This document shows, in pieces, positions 33,518 through 42,307 of a stretch of DNA of 64,000 nucleotides (the stretch's first letter is position 1; each line of letters begins with the position of its first letter). Made by a program: the position numbers and the translations under genes. Origin of the DNA: Haliscomenobacter sp041740695 (GTDB taxonomy: Bacteria > Bacteroidota > Bacteroidia > Chitinophagales > Saprospiraceae); contig NZ_JBGSLK010000001.1 of NCBI RefSeq assembly GCF_041740695.1, positions 1-64,000 on the forward strand, given 5' to 3'. The notes under the pieces were generated by a model. The model searched no databases, had not been told where the DNA came from, and worked only from the letters and a program-made list of their open reading frames with translations.

Positions 33518-33994
33518 ATGACACCTATCACCATCACCACCGTCTCTCCTGCCGATGAGCAAGTACAAACCCTCATCGCCAAACTGGACGCCTTCCAAAT
33601 CGAACTGTATGGCCGGGAAAACTGCCACCTCGACTCCATCGAAGTCCTACTCAAAAGTGGTGCCCACATGCTCGGTGCTTACTCCGGCCCGCAATTGGTC
33701 GGCATCGGTGCCGTAAAAATCATGGGCGACTACGCCGAAATCAAACGCATGTACGTGGAAGAAAGCCATCGCGGAATGGGCATTGCGGAAAATATTCTTT
33801 CTAAGCTGGAAGCTTATGCCCAGGAGCAGGGTATGACGCAGTTGTATTTGGAGACCGGGGTGTATCATACGGCTGCGCAACAACTGTATCGGAAGTTGGG
33901 GTATACGGTGGTTGAGCATTTTGGGGATTATCCGATTACGGGGTTGAGTGTGTTTTATGAGAAAAAGTTAGACAAACCCTACCTTCCTGGCTAA
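33518..33994 (+). CDS. GNAT-family N-acetyltransferase
   Basis: A 158-residue single-domain acetyltransferase. VGIGAVKIMGDYAEIKRMYV is the central strand region, EESHRGMGIAENILSKLEAY the acetyl-CoA pyrophosphate loop (R-G-x-G-I-A), and LYLETGVYHTAAQQLYRKLG with YTVVEHFGDY the C-terminal motif typical of the small YjdJ/PhnO-like group. Substrate unknown. The class III aminotransferase gene follows after 14 bp, so the two are cotranscribed and may act on the same amine, but this is inference. Confidence 0.88.
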   Translation: MTPITITTVSPADEQVQTLIAKLDAFQIELYGRENCHLDSIEVLLKSGAHMLGAYSGPQLVGIGAVKIMGDYAEIKRMYVEESHRGMGIAENILSKLEAYAQEQGMTQLYLETGVYHTAAQQLYRKLGYTVVEHFGDYPITGLSVFYEKKLDKPYLPG

Positions 33995-34008
33995 AAATCC
34001 ACTCATTC

Positions 34009-35340
34009 ATGCCAGCACCAGTCAACCAAGGCGAGAACATCCGCTCCCTCGTCATCAAAAACAACGACACCACCCAAGCCTTGCTCGAACGGGATGCCCA
34101 AGTCTTTTTTCACCAAACCCTTTCCACCCCGGTTTTCAACACCATCACCCGTGCCGAAGGGGCATACATCTATGATGGTTCAGGCAAAAAATACCTCGAC
34201 CTGCACGGCAATGGCGTGCATACGGTAGGGTATCAAAATCCCAGGGTAATCCAGGCCATTCAGCAGCAAATTGCGAAAAACCTAACCTTTGCTCCTCGGC
34301 GATTTACGAATGAGCCAGCCGTGGAATTGGCGGAAAAACTGGTGAGCGTTGCCCCGGAGGGACTTACCCGCGTCCTTTTTTGCCCCGGCGGTTCCGAAGC
34401 CATTGAAATGGCGGTGATGCTGGCCAAATTGTATACAGGCAAGTGGAAGACCCTCTCCTATTATGGCACTTTTCACGGCGCGGGATTTCAGGCAGTTTCG
34501 CTTGGCGCCGATGCGCATTTTAGGGAAGGTTTAGGGCCAGTGATTCCCGGGGCCATTCACCTTGAATTACCGGATTATTACCGCAATCCCTGGGGTTGGA
34601 CCGATCAACAGCAAATCGACGACGAATACCTGCGGCAGTTGCGCACCCAAGTTGAGTTCAATCCCGATATTGCGGCCCTGATCAGCGAGCCTATTTTTTA
34701 CAATTCTACCGTACCCACCCGCTACTATTGGGAACAGGTGCAGGCGCTGTGCAAAGCACAAAATATCCTGCTCATTTTTGATGAAATCTACACCGCCTTT
34801 GGTCGTACGGGCAAAATGTTCGCCAGTGAACATTTTGTAACGCCGGATATTGTTGTCGTAGGAAAAGGATTTGGTGGCGGAATCATCCCGTATGCAGGCA
34901 TTATTGGCCGCGAAGGGCTGAATGTACTGGAACACAAGTCCATTGGGCATTATACCCATGAGAAAAATCCTCTGTGTGCAGCGGTAGCCAAGGCGGTAAT
35001 TGAAGAAGTGGAGCAAAAAGAGTTGGTAGCTCATGCGCATGAGCTAGGGGCATACTTCAAGGCTGGTTTGATGGAGCTGCAGGCGGCGTTTCCAATCATC
35101 GGCAATGTGAGTGGCCTCGGCCTCAATCTGGCAGTGGATTTGGTCAAAGATCGCAAGTCCAAAACACGGGCGATTGAAGAAGCCAATCAATTGATGGGAT
35201 TCTGTATGGAGCGGGGGATTTCGTTCAAGTTGATTCAGGGGAATATTTTGAATTTGAAGCCAGCGCTGGTGGTGACGAAGGAGGAGGTGGATTGGGTGCT
35301 GGAGGTGCTGAGGGAGGGGTTAAATGCATTAAATCAATAG
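34009..35340 (+). CDS. Class III pyridoxal-phosphate aminotransferase
   Basis: A 443-residue fold-type I enzyme. LDLHGNGVHTVGYQNPRVIQ and CPGGSEAIEMAVMLAKLYTG are N-terminal signatures of the class, YGTFHGAGFQAVSLGADAHF the PLP-stacking region, LLIFDEIYTAFGRTGKMFAS the PLP-aspartate motif, and DIVVVGKGFGGGIIPYAGII the PLP lysine. These mark an omega- or acetylornithine-type aminotransferase; some members are lyases (for example acting on aminoethylphosphonates), so the exact reaction is open. It follows the GNAT gene by 14 bp. Confidence 0.88.
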   Translation: MPAPVNQGENIRSLVIKNNDTTQALLERDAQVFFHQTLSTPVFNTITRAEGAYIYDGSGKKYLDLHGNGVHTVGYQNPRVIQAIQQQIAKNLTFAPRRFTNEPAVELAEKLVSVAPEGLTRVLFCPGGSEAIEMAVMLAKLYTGKWKTLSYYGTFHGAGFQAVSLGADAHFREGLGPVIPGAIHLELPDYYRNPWGWTDQQQIDDEYLRQLRTQVEFNPDIAALISEPIFYNSTVPTRYYWEQVQALCKAQNILLIFDEIYTAFGRTGKMFASEHFVTPDIVVVGKGFGGGIIPYAGIIGREGLNVLEHKSIGHYTHEKNPLCAAVAKAVIEEVEQKELVAHAHELGAYFKAGLMELQAAFPIIGNVSGLGLNLAVDLVKDRKSKTRAIEEANQLMGFCMERGISFKLIQGNILNLKPALVVTKEEVDWVLEVLREGLNALNQ

Positions 35341-35387
35341 ACTTTAGGCGTTTTGATTATCAAGCAACTGGGTAACTTTAGGCATGA

Positions 35388-35550
35388 CGACCAGCGGCAG
35401 CGCCGCCAAAACGTCGATAGCTCAAGGAACGAAGATAGATTTTAAGGTACGTAGTACCGCAACTATTGCATTTTGTTCCGGTGCGCCGCACCTTAAAAGC
35501 CTTGCTTGGCCTAAATGCTATCGACGTTTTGGCGGCTCTGCCGCTTGTCG
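35388..35550. repeat. Fold-back repeat with CGCCAAAACGTCGATAGC arms
   Basis: The left arm CGACCAGCGGCAG...CGCCAAAACGTCGATAGC (35388-35421) matches the reverse complement of GCTATCGACGTTTTGGCG...CTGCCGCTTGTCG (35517-35550) at all but about two positions. An inner pair TTTTAAGGTACG / GCACCTTAAAA adds to the fold. Two further small hairpins follow: AATCAGC-GCTGATT at 35560-35580 and GGGCACCC-GGGTGCCC at 35655-35675. The 433-bp gap holds no gene. Confidence 0.8.
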
Positions 35551-35751
35551 GTGTTTCTTAATCAGCTTTGCTCGCTGATTACCAATTTACTTCATATCTG
35601 GTGACTTTCAAAAAGAACTTTCTATTCATCACTCCTCATTTATTTCTAGGTTTTGGGCACCCGCGAGGGGTGCCCCTACATCATCACTCATCATTTATCG
35701 ATCATCACTCACTTTATTTCATTTGCAAATCTGAAACATATCCATTACTTT

Positions 35752-35759
35752 TACTTTTG
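35752..35759 (+). promoter_or_regulatory. -7 box TACTTTTG of the padR-permease operon
   Basis: TACTTTTG matches TAnnTTTG and ends 14 bp before the padR start codon. A small palindrome TTTGCAAA lies at 35723-35730, close to the -33 position and a possible PadR contact. Confidence 0.5.
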
Positions 35760-35773
35760 CAAAACAAATCACC

Positions 35774-36112
35774 ATGCACCGCATCCACCTCGGCGAATTT
35801 GAAGAACTCGTTTTACTACTCGTAGCCGTACTCCACGGCAATGCCTACGGCGTATCCGTAATGGAAGAAATTGAACAACAAACTGGGCGCTCGGTCAACA
35901 TCAGTGCCGTGCACGCCGCCTTGCGCCGCCTGGAAGAAAAAGGCTACCTCCGTTCGGAATGGAGTGAAGCCACAACCCAACGCGGGGGCCGCCGCAAACG
36001 CCTTTTCGACATCACCCAAGCCGGGCGGGCCGCGCTGGAACAATCGCGCGATACCTACCTGAAACTCTGGGATCAAATCCCAGGTTTTGTGCCCAAAACC
36101 AACATGGCATGA
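35774..36112 (+). CDS. PadR-family transcriptional regulator
   Basis: A 112-residue winged-helix repressor: GEFEELVLLLVAVLHGNAYG, VSVMEEIEQQTGRSVNISAV, HAALRRLEEKGYLRSEWSEA, then the wing (QRGGRRKRLFDITQAGRAAL). This is the short PadR type. Its stop overlaps the start of the permease gene (ATGA at 36109-36112), so translation is coupled. PadR genes of this kind usually repress the transporter they sit next to. Confidence 0.9.
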   Translation: MHRIHLGEFEELVLLLVAVLHGNAYGVSVMEEIEQQTGRSVNISAVHAALRRLEEKGYLRSEWSEATTQRGGRRKRLFDITQAGRAALEQSRDTYLKLWDQIPGFVPKTNMA

Positions 36113-38757
36113 GCACAGCCAAGCCACCACGGCCACCGCGTTGGGCCGACCGCTTTTTGGAGTGGTATTGTCGGCCCGAGTTGCTGGAGGAAATCCAGGG
36201 CGACGCTTATGAATTATTTGATGTACGCTGTGCGGAAAAAGGGCCAAAAACGGCCCGCCGCGCCTTTGTGTGGGATGTCTTGCGTTCTTTCCGACTATCG
36301 ACCATTCGCAAAATCACCCTTCAATTTTCACCCGACATGTACAAAAGCAATTTCAAAATCGCCTGGCGCAACATGGCCAAGCACAAAATGTATTCGAGCA
36401 TCAAAATCGGCGGCTTTGCCATTGGGATCGCTGCCTGTTTATTGATCGCCTTGTTCATCCTGGATGAACTCAATTACGACCGCCATTACCCCGAAACAGG
36501 GCGCATTTACCGCGTGGTGGCCGAGATGACCGACGGAGAGTTTGCGGGGAAGGGAGTAGATTTTCCTGCCCCTTTTGCCAAGGCCCTGAAGGATGAATTC
36601 CCGGAGTTTGAAAAAGTGGCGCGCATCAATCCGAATAGCCTTTTTACCGGAGGAGGCAATCCCATTCGCCGCGCCGAGGCCACTCAAAACACTTACGAAG
36701 AAGGGTTCACTTTTGCCGATCAGGAATTACTGGACATCCTGCAAATCCCGATGGTTTACGGCGACCCCAAACACGCTTTGGACGAACCCAATACTATCGT
36801 CATCACCAAACGTAAAGCCGACAAATACTTCCCCAATGAAAACCCCGTGGGCAAAACCATCATTGCCAACAACAATACCGATGAGCCTGTCAAAATTGGT
36901 GGAGTTATCGCCGATTTCCCCCCTAACTCCCACCTCCAATTCGATTTTTTGATCACCATGAAGGGTGTGGAGTTTTACCCTGGTGAGGGGAACAATTGGA
37001 ACGCCAGCAATTACCACACCTACGTCCTACTCCGGCCCGGGACAGACATTGTCAAACTGGAGCAAAAGTTAATGCCCGTCATTGTTGACAAATACCTGGG
37101 CATCAATCTTTCCAAAGCTGAGGTAGACCGGGTGAAACGCACCGGAAGAATCTACCTGCAAGCTGTCCCTGACATCCACTTGCATTCCGCCGATATCCAC
37201 GATGGCATGAGTCATGGCGACATCCGTTTTGTTTGGCTATTTGGGGCCATTGCGGGGTTTATTTTGCTGATTGCAGGCATCAATTTTATCAACTTGTCCA
37301 CTGCCCGTTCAGCCAATCGGGCCAAAGAGGTGGGCTTACGCAAAACGGTGGGTTCTACGCGGGAATATCTGATTGCGCAGTTTTTGAGCGAGTCCTTATT
37401 GTTCAGTGCCTTTTCCTTTCTGCTGGGTTTGATTTTAGCTTGGTTGCTCCTCCCCTACTTCAACCAGCTTTCTGGCAAATCCCTGCAGCTTCCCTGGCTC
37501 AGTTGGTGGTTTTTGCCCAGTATTGCCGTCTCCACCATTTTGGTGGGTTTACTGGCGGGCGTCTACCCGGCTTTTTATCTTTCTTCTTTCAAACCCATCA
37601 ATGTGCTCAAGGGTAATCTGAGTAAGGGTAGCAAAAACAGCAGCTTGCGGAGTGCCCTGGTGGTGTTTCAGTTTACCACTTCCATCGTGCTGATTATCGG
37701 CACCCTCGTCGTAACCCGCCAAATGAATTACATCCTGAACAAAAAACTGGGTTTTGAAAAGGATCAGGTCATGCTGCTACAAGGCACCCAAACCCTGGGG
37801 GATAAAACCCAAACCTTGAAAAAACAATTGCAGCAATTGCCCGCGGTGGATGCAGTGACCATCAGTGATTATTTGCCCATCAAGGGGGCCAAAAGAAATG
37901 GCAATACGGTTTGGGATGTCAAAAAAGAACAAGATGGCAATTCCTTCGGCACCCAATTTTGGCAAGTGGACTACGACTACATCCACACCTTGGGGATGAA
38001 AATGATCCAAGGCAGGGCCTTTATTGAGGCCATGCGCAGCGATTCCCAAGGGGTAATCATCAACCAATCTCTGGCCAAAAAGCTCAATTTTGCCCAACCT
38101 TTAGGCGAGCGCATCACCAATGGTAGGCAAACTTTCAACATCATCGGTATAGTGGAAGATTTTCATTTTGAATCCATGCGTGAAAACATCGAGGGAATGT
38201 GCCTGGTATTGGGCAATAGCCCGAACATGGTGGCGGTAAAACTACACAGTGACAACCTGCAAAAAGCGGTGCAAGACATTAGCGCTACCTGGAAAAGCAT
38301 CGCCCCCAGCCAACCCATTCGTTACACCTTCCTCGACGATAGTTTTGCCCAAATGTACAGTGATGTAAAACGGATAGGGCGCATCTGTAGCAATTTTGCC
38401 ATGCTGGCCATCATAGTAGCCTGCCTGGGTTTGTTTGCCCTTTCTACCTACCTGGCCGAGCAACGCAGCAAGGAAATTGGGATTCGCAAGGTATTGGGGG
38501 CATCGGTGGGCAGTATTTTGGGTATGCTCCTGCAAAATTTCCTCAAACTAGTCTTAATCGCTCTGGTGATCGCGGCACCCCTGGCCTGGTACTTGATGCA
38601 GGAATGGCTAAAGGATTTTGCGTACCGCTACCAGATTCGTTGGGATGTGTTTGTGTTGGCGGGAGTAGCCGTGGTTTTGATTTCCATTCTGACTATTGGT
38701 TTTCATGCTCTGCGCAGTGCCTTGAGCAATCCGCTGGATGCACTGCGGAGTGAGTGA
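36109..38757 (+). CDS. MacB/FtsX-type ABC transporter permease with prefix domain
   Basis: An 882-residue inner membrane permease. Residues ~10-65 (RWADRFLEWYCRPELLEEIQ, ARRAFVWDVLRSFR) form the prefix domain found in PadR-linked permeases of Bacteroidota. FKIAWRNMAKHKMYSSIKIG begins the first membrane span; a large periplasmic MacB-type domain follows, then a three-span FtsX unit (FINLSTARSANRAKEVGLRK, TVGSTREYLIAQFLSESLLF), a second periplasmic domain, and a final FtsX unit (STYLAEQRSKEIGIRKVLGA). No ATPase gene is adjacent. Such proteins take part in export, lipoprotein release or stress signalling. Confidence 0.88.
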   Translation: MSTAKPPRPPRWADRFLEWYCRPELLEEIQGDAYELFDVRCAEKGPKTARRAFVWDVLRSFRLSTIRKITLQFSPDMYKSNFKIAWRNMAKHKMYSSIKIGGFAIGIAACLLIALFILDELNYDRHYPETGRIYRVVAEMTDGEFAGKGVDFPAPFAKALKDEFPEFEKVARINPNSLFTGGGNPIRRAEATQNTYEEGFTFADQELLDILQIPMVYGDPKHALDEPNTIVITKRKADKYFPNENPVGKTIIANNNTDEPVKIGGVIADFPPNSHLQFDFLITMKGVEFYPGEGNNWNASNYHTYVLLRPGTDIVKLEQKLMPVIVDKYLGINLSKAEVDRVKRTGRIYLQAVPDIHLHSADIHDGMSHGDIRFVWLFGAIAGFILLIAGINFINLSTARSANRAKEVGLRKTVGSTREYLIAQFLSESLLFSAFSFLLGLILAWLLLPYFNQLSGKSLQLPWLSWWFLPSIAVSTILVGLLAGVYPAFYLSSFKPINVLKGNLSKGSKNSSLRSALVVFQFTTSIVLIIGTLVVTRQMNYILNKKLGFEKDQVMLLQGTQTLGDKTQTLKKQLQQLPAVDAVTISDYLPIKGAKRNGNTVWDVKKEQDGNSFGTQFWQVDYDYIHTLGMKMIQGRAFIEAMRSDSQGVIINQSLAKKLNFAQPLGERITNGRQTFNIIGIVEDFHFESMRENIEGMCLVLGNSPNMVAVKLHSDNLQKAVQDISATWKSIAPSQPIRYTFLDDSFAQMYSDVKRIGRICSNFAMLAIIVACLGLFALSTYLAEQRSKEIGIRKVLGASVGSILGMLLQNFLKLVLIALVIAAPLAWYLMQEWLKDFAYRYQIRWDVFVLAGVAVVLISILTIGFHALRSALSNPLDALRSE

Positions 38758-38769
38758 GGTGTTTTTGCA

Positions 38770-38977
38770 TTGCCACAAAGGCACGAAGACACAAAACCCA
38801 AGCGAAAAAAATTAGCACAAAGGAAAAAAAAGAGGACTCAAAGGACACAAAGTTAGATGTTGACAAAGGGATGCATTTGAGTTTTGATCTCAATCAACCC
38901 TCATTTTGGGCAAAAAGTCTAGTCAACGTCATAGCTTTGTGTTCTTTGTGCTGCCTTGGTGTTTTCTTTGTGAAAAT
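38770..38977. repeat. Fold-back region with an inverted relative of the 290/1950 repeat
   Basis: 38811-38864 is, on the minus strand, the same GTCAACATC-AACT-TGTGTCC...CCTTTGTGC-AAT segment that begins the direct repeats at 290 and 1950. Around it GCCACAAAGGCACGAAGACACAAA (left) faces TTTGTGTTCTTTGTGCTGCC and TTTTCTTTGTG (right, 38937-38972). The rest of the gap, to 39198, carries GTGCTGGC/GCCAGCAC (39049-39056/39152-39159) and TAGATAGAC/GTCTATC pairs that could fold the susC leader, plus a weak TATCTTTA box at about 39014. No gene is visible. Confidence 0.65.
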
Positions 38978-39198
38978 AATGTCGCTCATTGCACAATAAT
39001 ATACCGAAACCTTATATCTTTATCCCCGTGCAGTCTTTTCACTCCTCATTGTGCTGGCAAATAGATAGACAAAACTCACAGACTTACTGCATTCAATCCC
39101 TAAGTTTTTTACCTGCATCTTAGCCGCCAGGTGAGTGGCTTCATACCTGCTCGCCAGCACGACTTAAATACATGTCTATCATTTAAAACAGTAGTAGT

Positions 39199-42100
39199 AT
39201 GCTCAAGTATTACCTCACTAGTACACCTGTCTTGCTGCGCAAGATGCTGGGTGTTTTTTTATTGATTCTCGGCTTTGGAGCCACTGCTTTCGCCCAGCAA
39301 CGGGTGAATGGAAAAGTACTCGATGCCGATGGCACTGCCCTGCCGGGCGTGAGTATCCTGATTCAAGGAACAGAGAAAGGTACTGTCACAGGTATTGAAG
39401 GAGAGTTCAGCCTGGATGTACCTGCTGATGCGGTGCTCGAGTTCAATTTTTTGGGTTACCTCAAGCAAATTGTTGTGGTCAAAAATCGTACCGCTATCAC
39501 CGTAACGATGGAAGCCGACAGCAAAGTTTTGGATGAGTTTGTGGTAACCGGGATGGGGCTCAAAACCAAAAAGGACGCATTAGGCTATTCTACAACTACG
39601 GTTTCCGGAAAGGAGATTGTTGAATCCCAACGCGACAACTGGTTCAACTCTCTGGCAGCCAGAATTCCTGGCGCTAGCGTGGGCAATACTTCGGGGATGG
39701 CTGGTTCATCGAGCTTGATCAACCTGCGGGGAACGTCCTCGTTGTTTGGCTCCAACCAGCCACTGATTGTTGTGGATGGCGTATTGGTAGACAATTCTAC
39801 TTTCAACCAGGGCGCTTTGGTCAGCGATCGCCCCAACCGGGACAATGACTACACCAACCGGGCCGCCGACATCAATTCCAACGATATTGAAAGCATCACT
39901 GTGCTCAAAGGCCCCGAAGCAGCGGCCATTTACGGCGCAAATGCGGGGAACGGTGCCATTGTGATTACCACCAAAAAGGGCCAGGTTGGTCGCGGAAAGC
40001 TGAGTTACGACAATGCCTTTCGGGTAGAACAAGTTTACCGGATTCCAGAAACACAGTCTGTTTTTGGACAAGGTAATAATGGGATTACTGACCTGAATAC
40101 CCGTCGGACTTTTGGCCCAGCCTATGGATCGGAAGTTCAATTGTACAACAACCGCGACAATTTCTTTCGTCAAGGTTTTTCTCAGCGCCACAACATGGTT
40201 TTTGAAGGAGGCAGCAAAGACGTGACCTATCGCTGGTCTAACTCTTTCCAGGACTACAAAGGAGTGATTCCCGGAAATAGCCTGCAAAATTTCTCCTCAC
40301 GCCTGGTGGGAAGTGTACAACTTTCACCTAAAGTACGTGCCGAGACCAACTTTGCCTACATCAATTCAGTTAACGATAAAGTGTTCCGCGGAGCGAATGG
40401 GGTACTGCTTAACCTGCTTTCCTGGCCAGCCAACGACGACATCAGACAATACGAAACCGCAGCGGGAACCCGTCGCCGTTTGTTGTCCAGTGCCACAGAA
40501 TTGGATAATCCGCTGTTCAATGCCGACCGCAACCTCAACCAAGATCAAACCAACCGTTTTCAAGGAAGCATCAACCTGATCATCGAGCCAGTAAAATGGT
40601 TGAGTATGCGGGCTACATTGGGTACCGACCGCTATACTCAATCGGGGGTTACGGTTGAACATCCTGAATCCAATGCTGGTCTCACTGCCAATGGCCAGAT
40701 TGAGTCTTATATCGCGATCAACCGATTGGACAATGCCAACTTTACGGCTCGGGCTAACAAAAAGGTGGGCAAGTTGGGCGCTTCATTATTGATTGGCACT
40801 CAAATTGTTTCCAACCGCAGCGACGTAAATTCTATACGCGGTCAGAAGTTTTTTGACCCTGATTTTTACAGCATCAACAACACCGACCAGACCACCCATC
40901 GTGCTAAAAATTCGATCGTCCGCAAACACCTTATTGGCGTTTTTGCGCAGGCAGAAATCAATTACGATGAGTTGGTTTACCTCACTGCTACGGGTAGAAA
41001 TGACTGGACTTCTACTTTGCCTCCAGAAAACCGCTCTTATTTTTTCCCTTCCATGGGTTTGAGCTTTTTGGCGTCCAAATTGATTCCAGAAAACAATGTC
41101 CTGACTTACCTGAAATTGCGCGCCTCTTACGCTGAGGTGGCCAAAGACGCTCCACCACACCGAATTGGTTCTATTCTGGAGCCACGTTTGACAACTGGTG
41201 GTGGATACTCTTACGGTTTCTTTGGTGGCAACCCCGGCTTGAAACCAGAATATGTGGTAGCCCGGGAAGTTGGTTTTGAAGCACGGTTCTTCAAAGATCG
41301 GGTAACCCTCGATTTTGCACACTTCTTCCGTACTTCTTACGACCAGATTTCACCACCCCGTACTAGCTACGGTACAGGTTTTGTTTTGAGCTACATCAAC
41401 AGTGGTACCCTGAGCAACTGGGGCTACGAAGCCTCTTTGGGCATCACTCCGGTAAAAACGCAAAACATAACCTGGTCGGTTAACTTCAACTTTACCCGTT
41501 TAGATAGCCGTGCAGATCGTTTGCCACTTGATCTTCCTGAGTATTATGTAGCTGACTCCTGGTTGTTTGGCAACGTAAGAAACAGTTTGTTCAAAGGTGG
41601 TCCGTTGACTACATTTGGTGCAGTAGATTACCTCCGCAACGACAATGGCGACATCTTGATCAACCCGGGTAATGGTTTGCCCGAACTGAATACCAACGTA
41701 TTCACCGTAGCAGGTGATCGGAATCCAGATTTCACCATGGGTATTTACAACAACTTTAGCTTCAAAGATTTCAGCTTGAGCTTCCTTTTCGACATTCGTA
41801 GAGGTGGCGACGTATTCAACGGCAATGCTGCTTTTCTGTACAGCAATGGCTACTCTACTCGTTTGATCGACCGTACTCAACCTTACGTATTTAAGGGGGT
41901 TTTGCGTGATGGCCGTCAAAATACGGACAATCCAACGCCCAATACGCTGGCGATTGTGCCTCAATACCAAACCGGATTCTTTGGTGCTTTATCTGATGCT
42001 GATTATATCGAAAAGGACATCAATTGGGTACGGATGCGCGAACTGAGCTTGAGCTACCGATTCCCCACTGGCATCGTAGGCGGCGGTAAATTTGTACGTT

Positions 42101-42276
42101 CTGCCTCGGTATTTGTTACGGGCAACGATCTGTTCATCATCACCAACTATACCGGTGCCGACCCTGCGGTAAATGGCAATAGTGCTGCTTCACCTGGTGC
42201 TGGATCAGTAGGATTTGATTATGGTACTTTGGCTAACCCACGGGGTGTCACCCTGGGTGTTCGCTTAGGATTGTAA
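39199..42276 (+). CDS. SusC/RagA-family TonB-linked outer membrane receptor
   Basis: A 1025-residue outer membrane protein. The signal peptide ends near TAFAQQ; residues ~33-110 are a carboxypeptidase-regulatory-like domain (VNGKVLDADGTALPGVSILI); ~115-235 the plug (LDEFVVTGMGLKTKKDALGY, LIVVDGVLVDNSTFNQG, ITVLKGPEAAAIYGANAGNG); then a 22-strand barrel ending in FDYGTLANPRGVTLGVRLGL. With the SusD-like lipoprotein next door it takes up oligosaccharides or peptides in a TonB-dependent way. The substrate is not evident: no glycoside hydrolase or ECF/anti-sigma pair is adjacent. Confidence 0.94.
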   Translation: MLKYYLTSTPVLLRKMLGVFLLILGFGATAFAQQRVNGKVLDADGTALPGVSILIQGTEKGTVTGIEGEFSLDVPADAVLEFNFLGYLKQIVVVKNRTAITVTMEADSKVLDEFVVTGMGLKTKKDALGYSTTTVSGKEIVESQRDNWFNSLAARIPGASVGNTSGMAGSSSLINLRGTSSLFGSNQPLIVVDGVLVDNSTFNQGALVSDRPNRDNDYTNRAADINSNDIESITVLKGPEAAAIYGANAGNGAIVITTKKGQVGRGKLSYDNAFRVEQVYRIPETQSVFGQGNNGITDLNTRRTFGPAYGSEVQLYNNRDNFFRQGFSQRHNMVFEGGSKDVTYRWSNSFQDYKGVIPGNSLQNFSSRLVGSVQLSPKVRAETNFAYINSVNDKVFRGANGVLLNLLSWPANDDIRQYETAAGTRRRLLSSATELDNPLFNADRNLNQDQTNRFQGSINLIIEPVKWLSMRATLGTDRYTQSGVTVEHPESNAGLTANGQIESYIAINRLDNANFTARANKKVGKLGASLLIGTQIVSNRSDVNSIRGQKFFDPDFYSINNTDQTTHRAKNSIVRKHLIGVFAQAEINYDELVYLTATGRNDWTSTLPPENRSYFFPSMGLSFLASKLIPENNVLTYLKLRASYAEVAKDAPPHRIGSILEPRLTTGGGYSYGFFGGNPGLKPEYVVAREVGFEARFFKDRVTLDFAHFFRTSYDQISPPRTSYGTGFVLSYINSGTLSNWGYEASLGITPVKTQNITWSVNFNFTRLDSRADRLPLDLPEYYVADSWLFGNVRNSLFKGGPLTTFGAVDYLRNDNGDILINPGNGLPELNTNVFTVAGDRNPDFTMGIYNNFSFKDFSLSFLFDIRRGGDVFNGNAAFLYSNGYSTRLIDRTQPYVFKGVLRDGRQNTDNPTPNTLAIVPQYQTGFFGALSDADYIEKDINWVRMRELSLSYRFPTGIVGGGKFVRSASVFVTGNDLFIITNYTGADPAVNGNSAASPGAGSVGFDYGTLANPRGVTLGVRLGL

Positions 42277-42307
42277 GCCCTATTGTTAAACATTAAAGCA
42301 TACCAAC

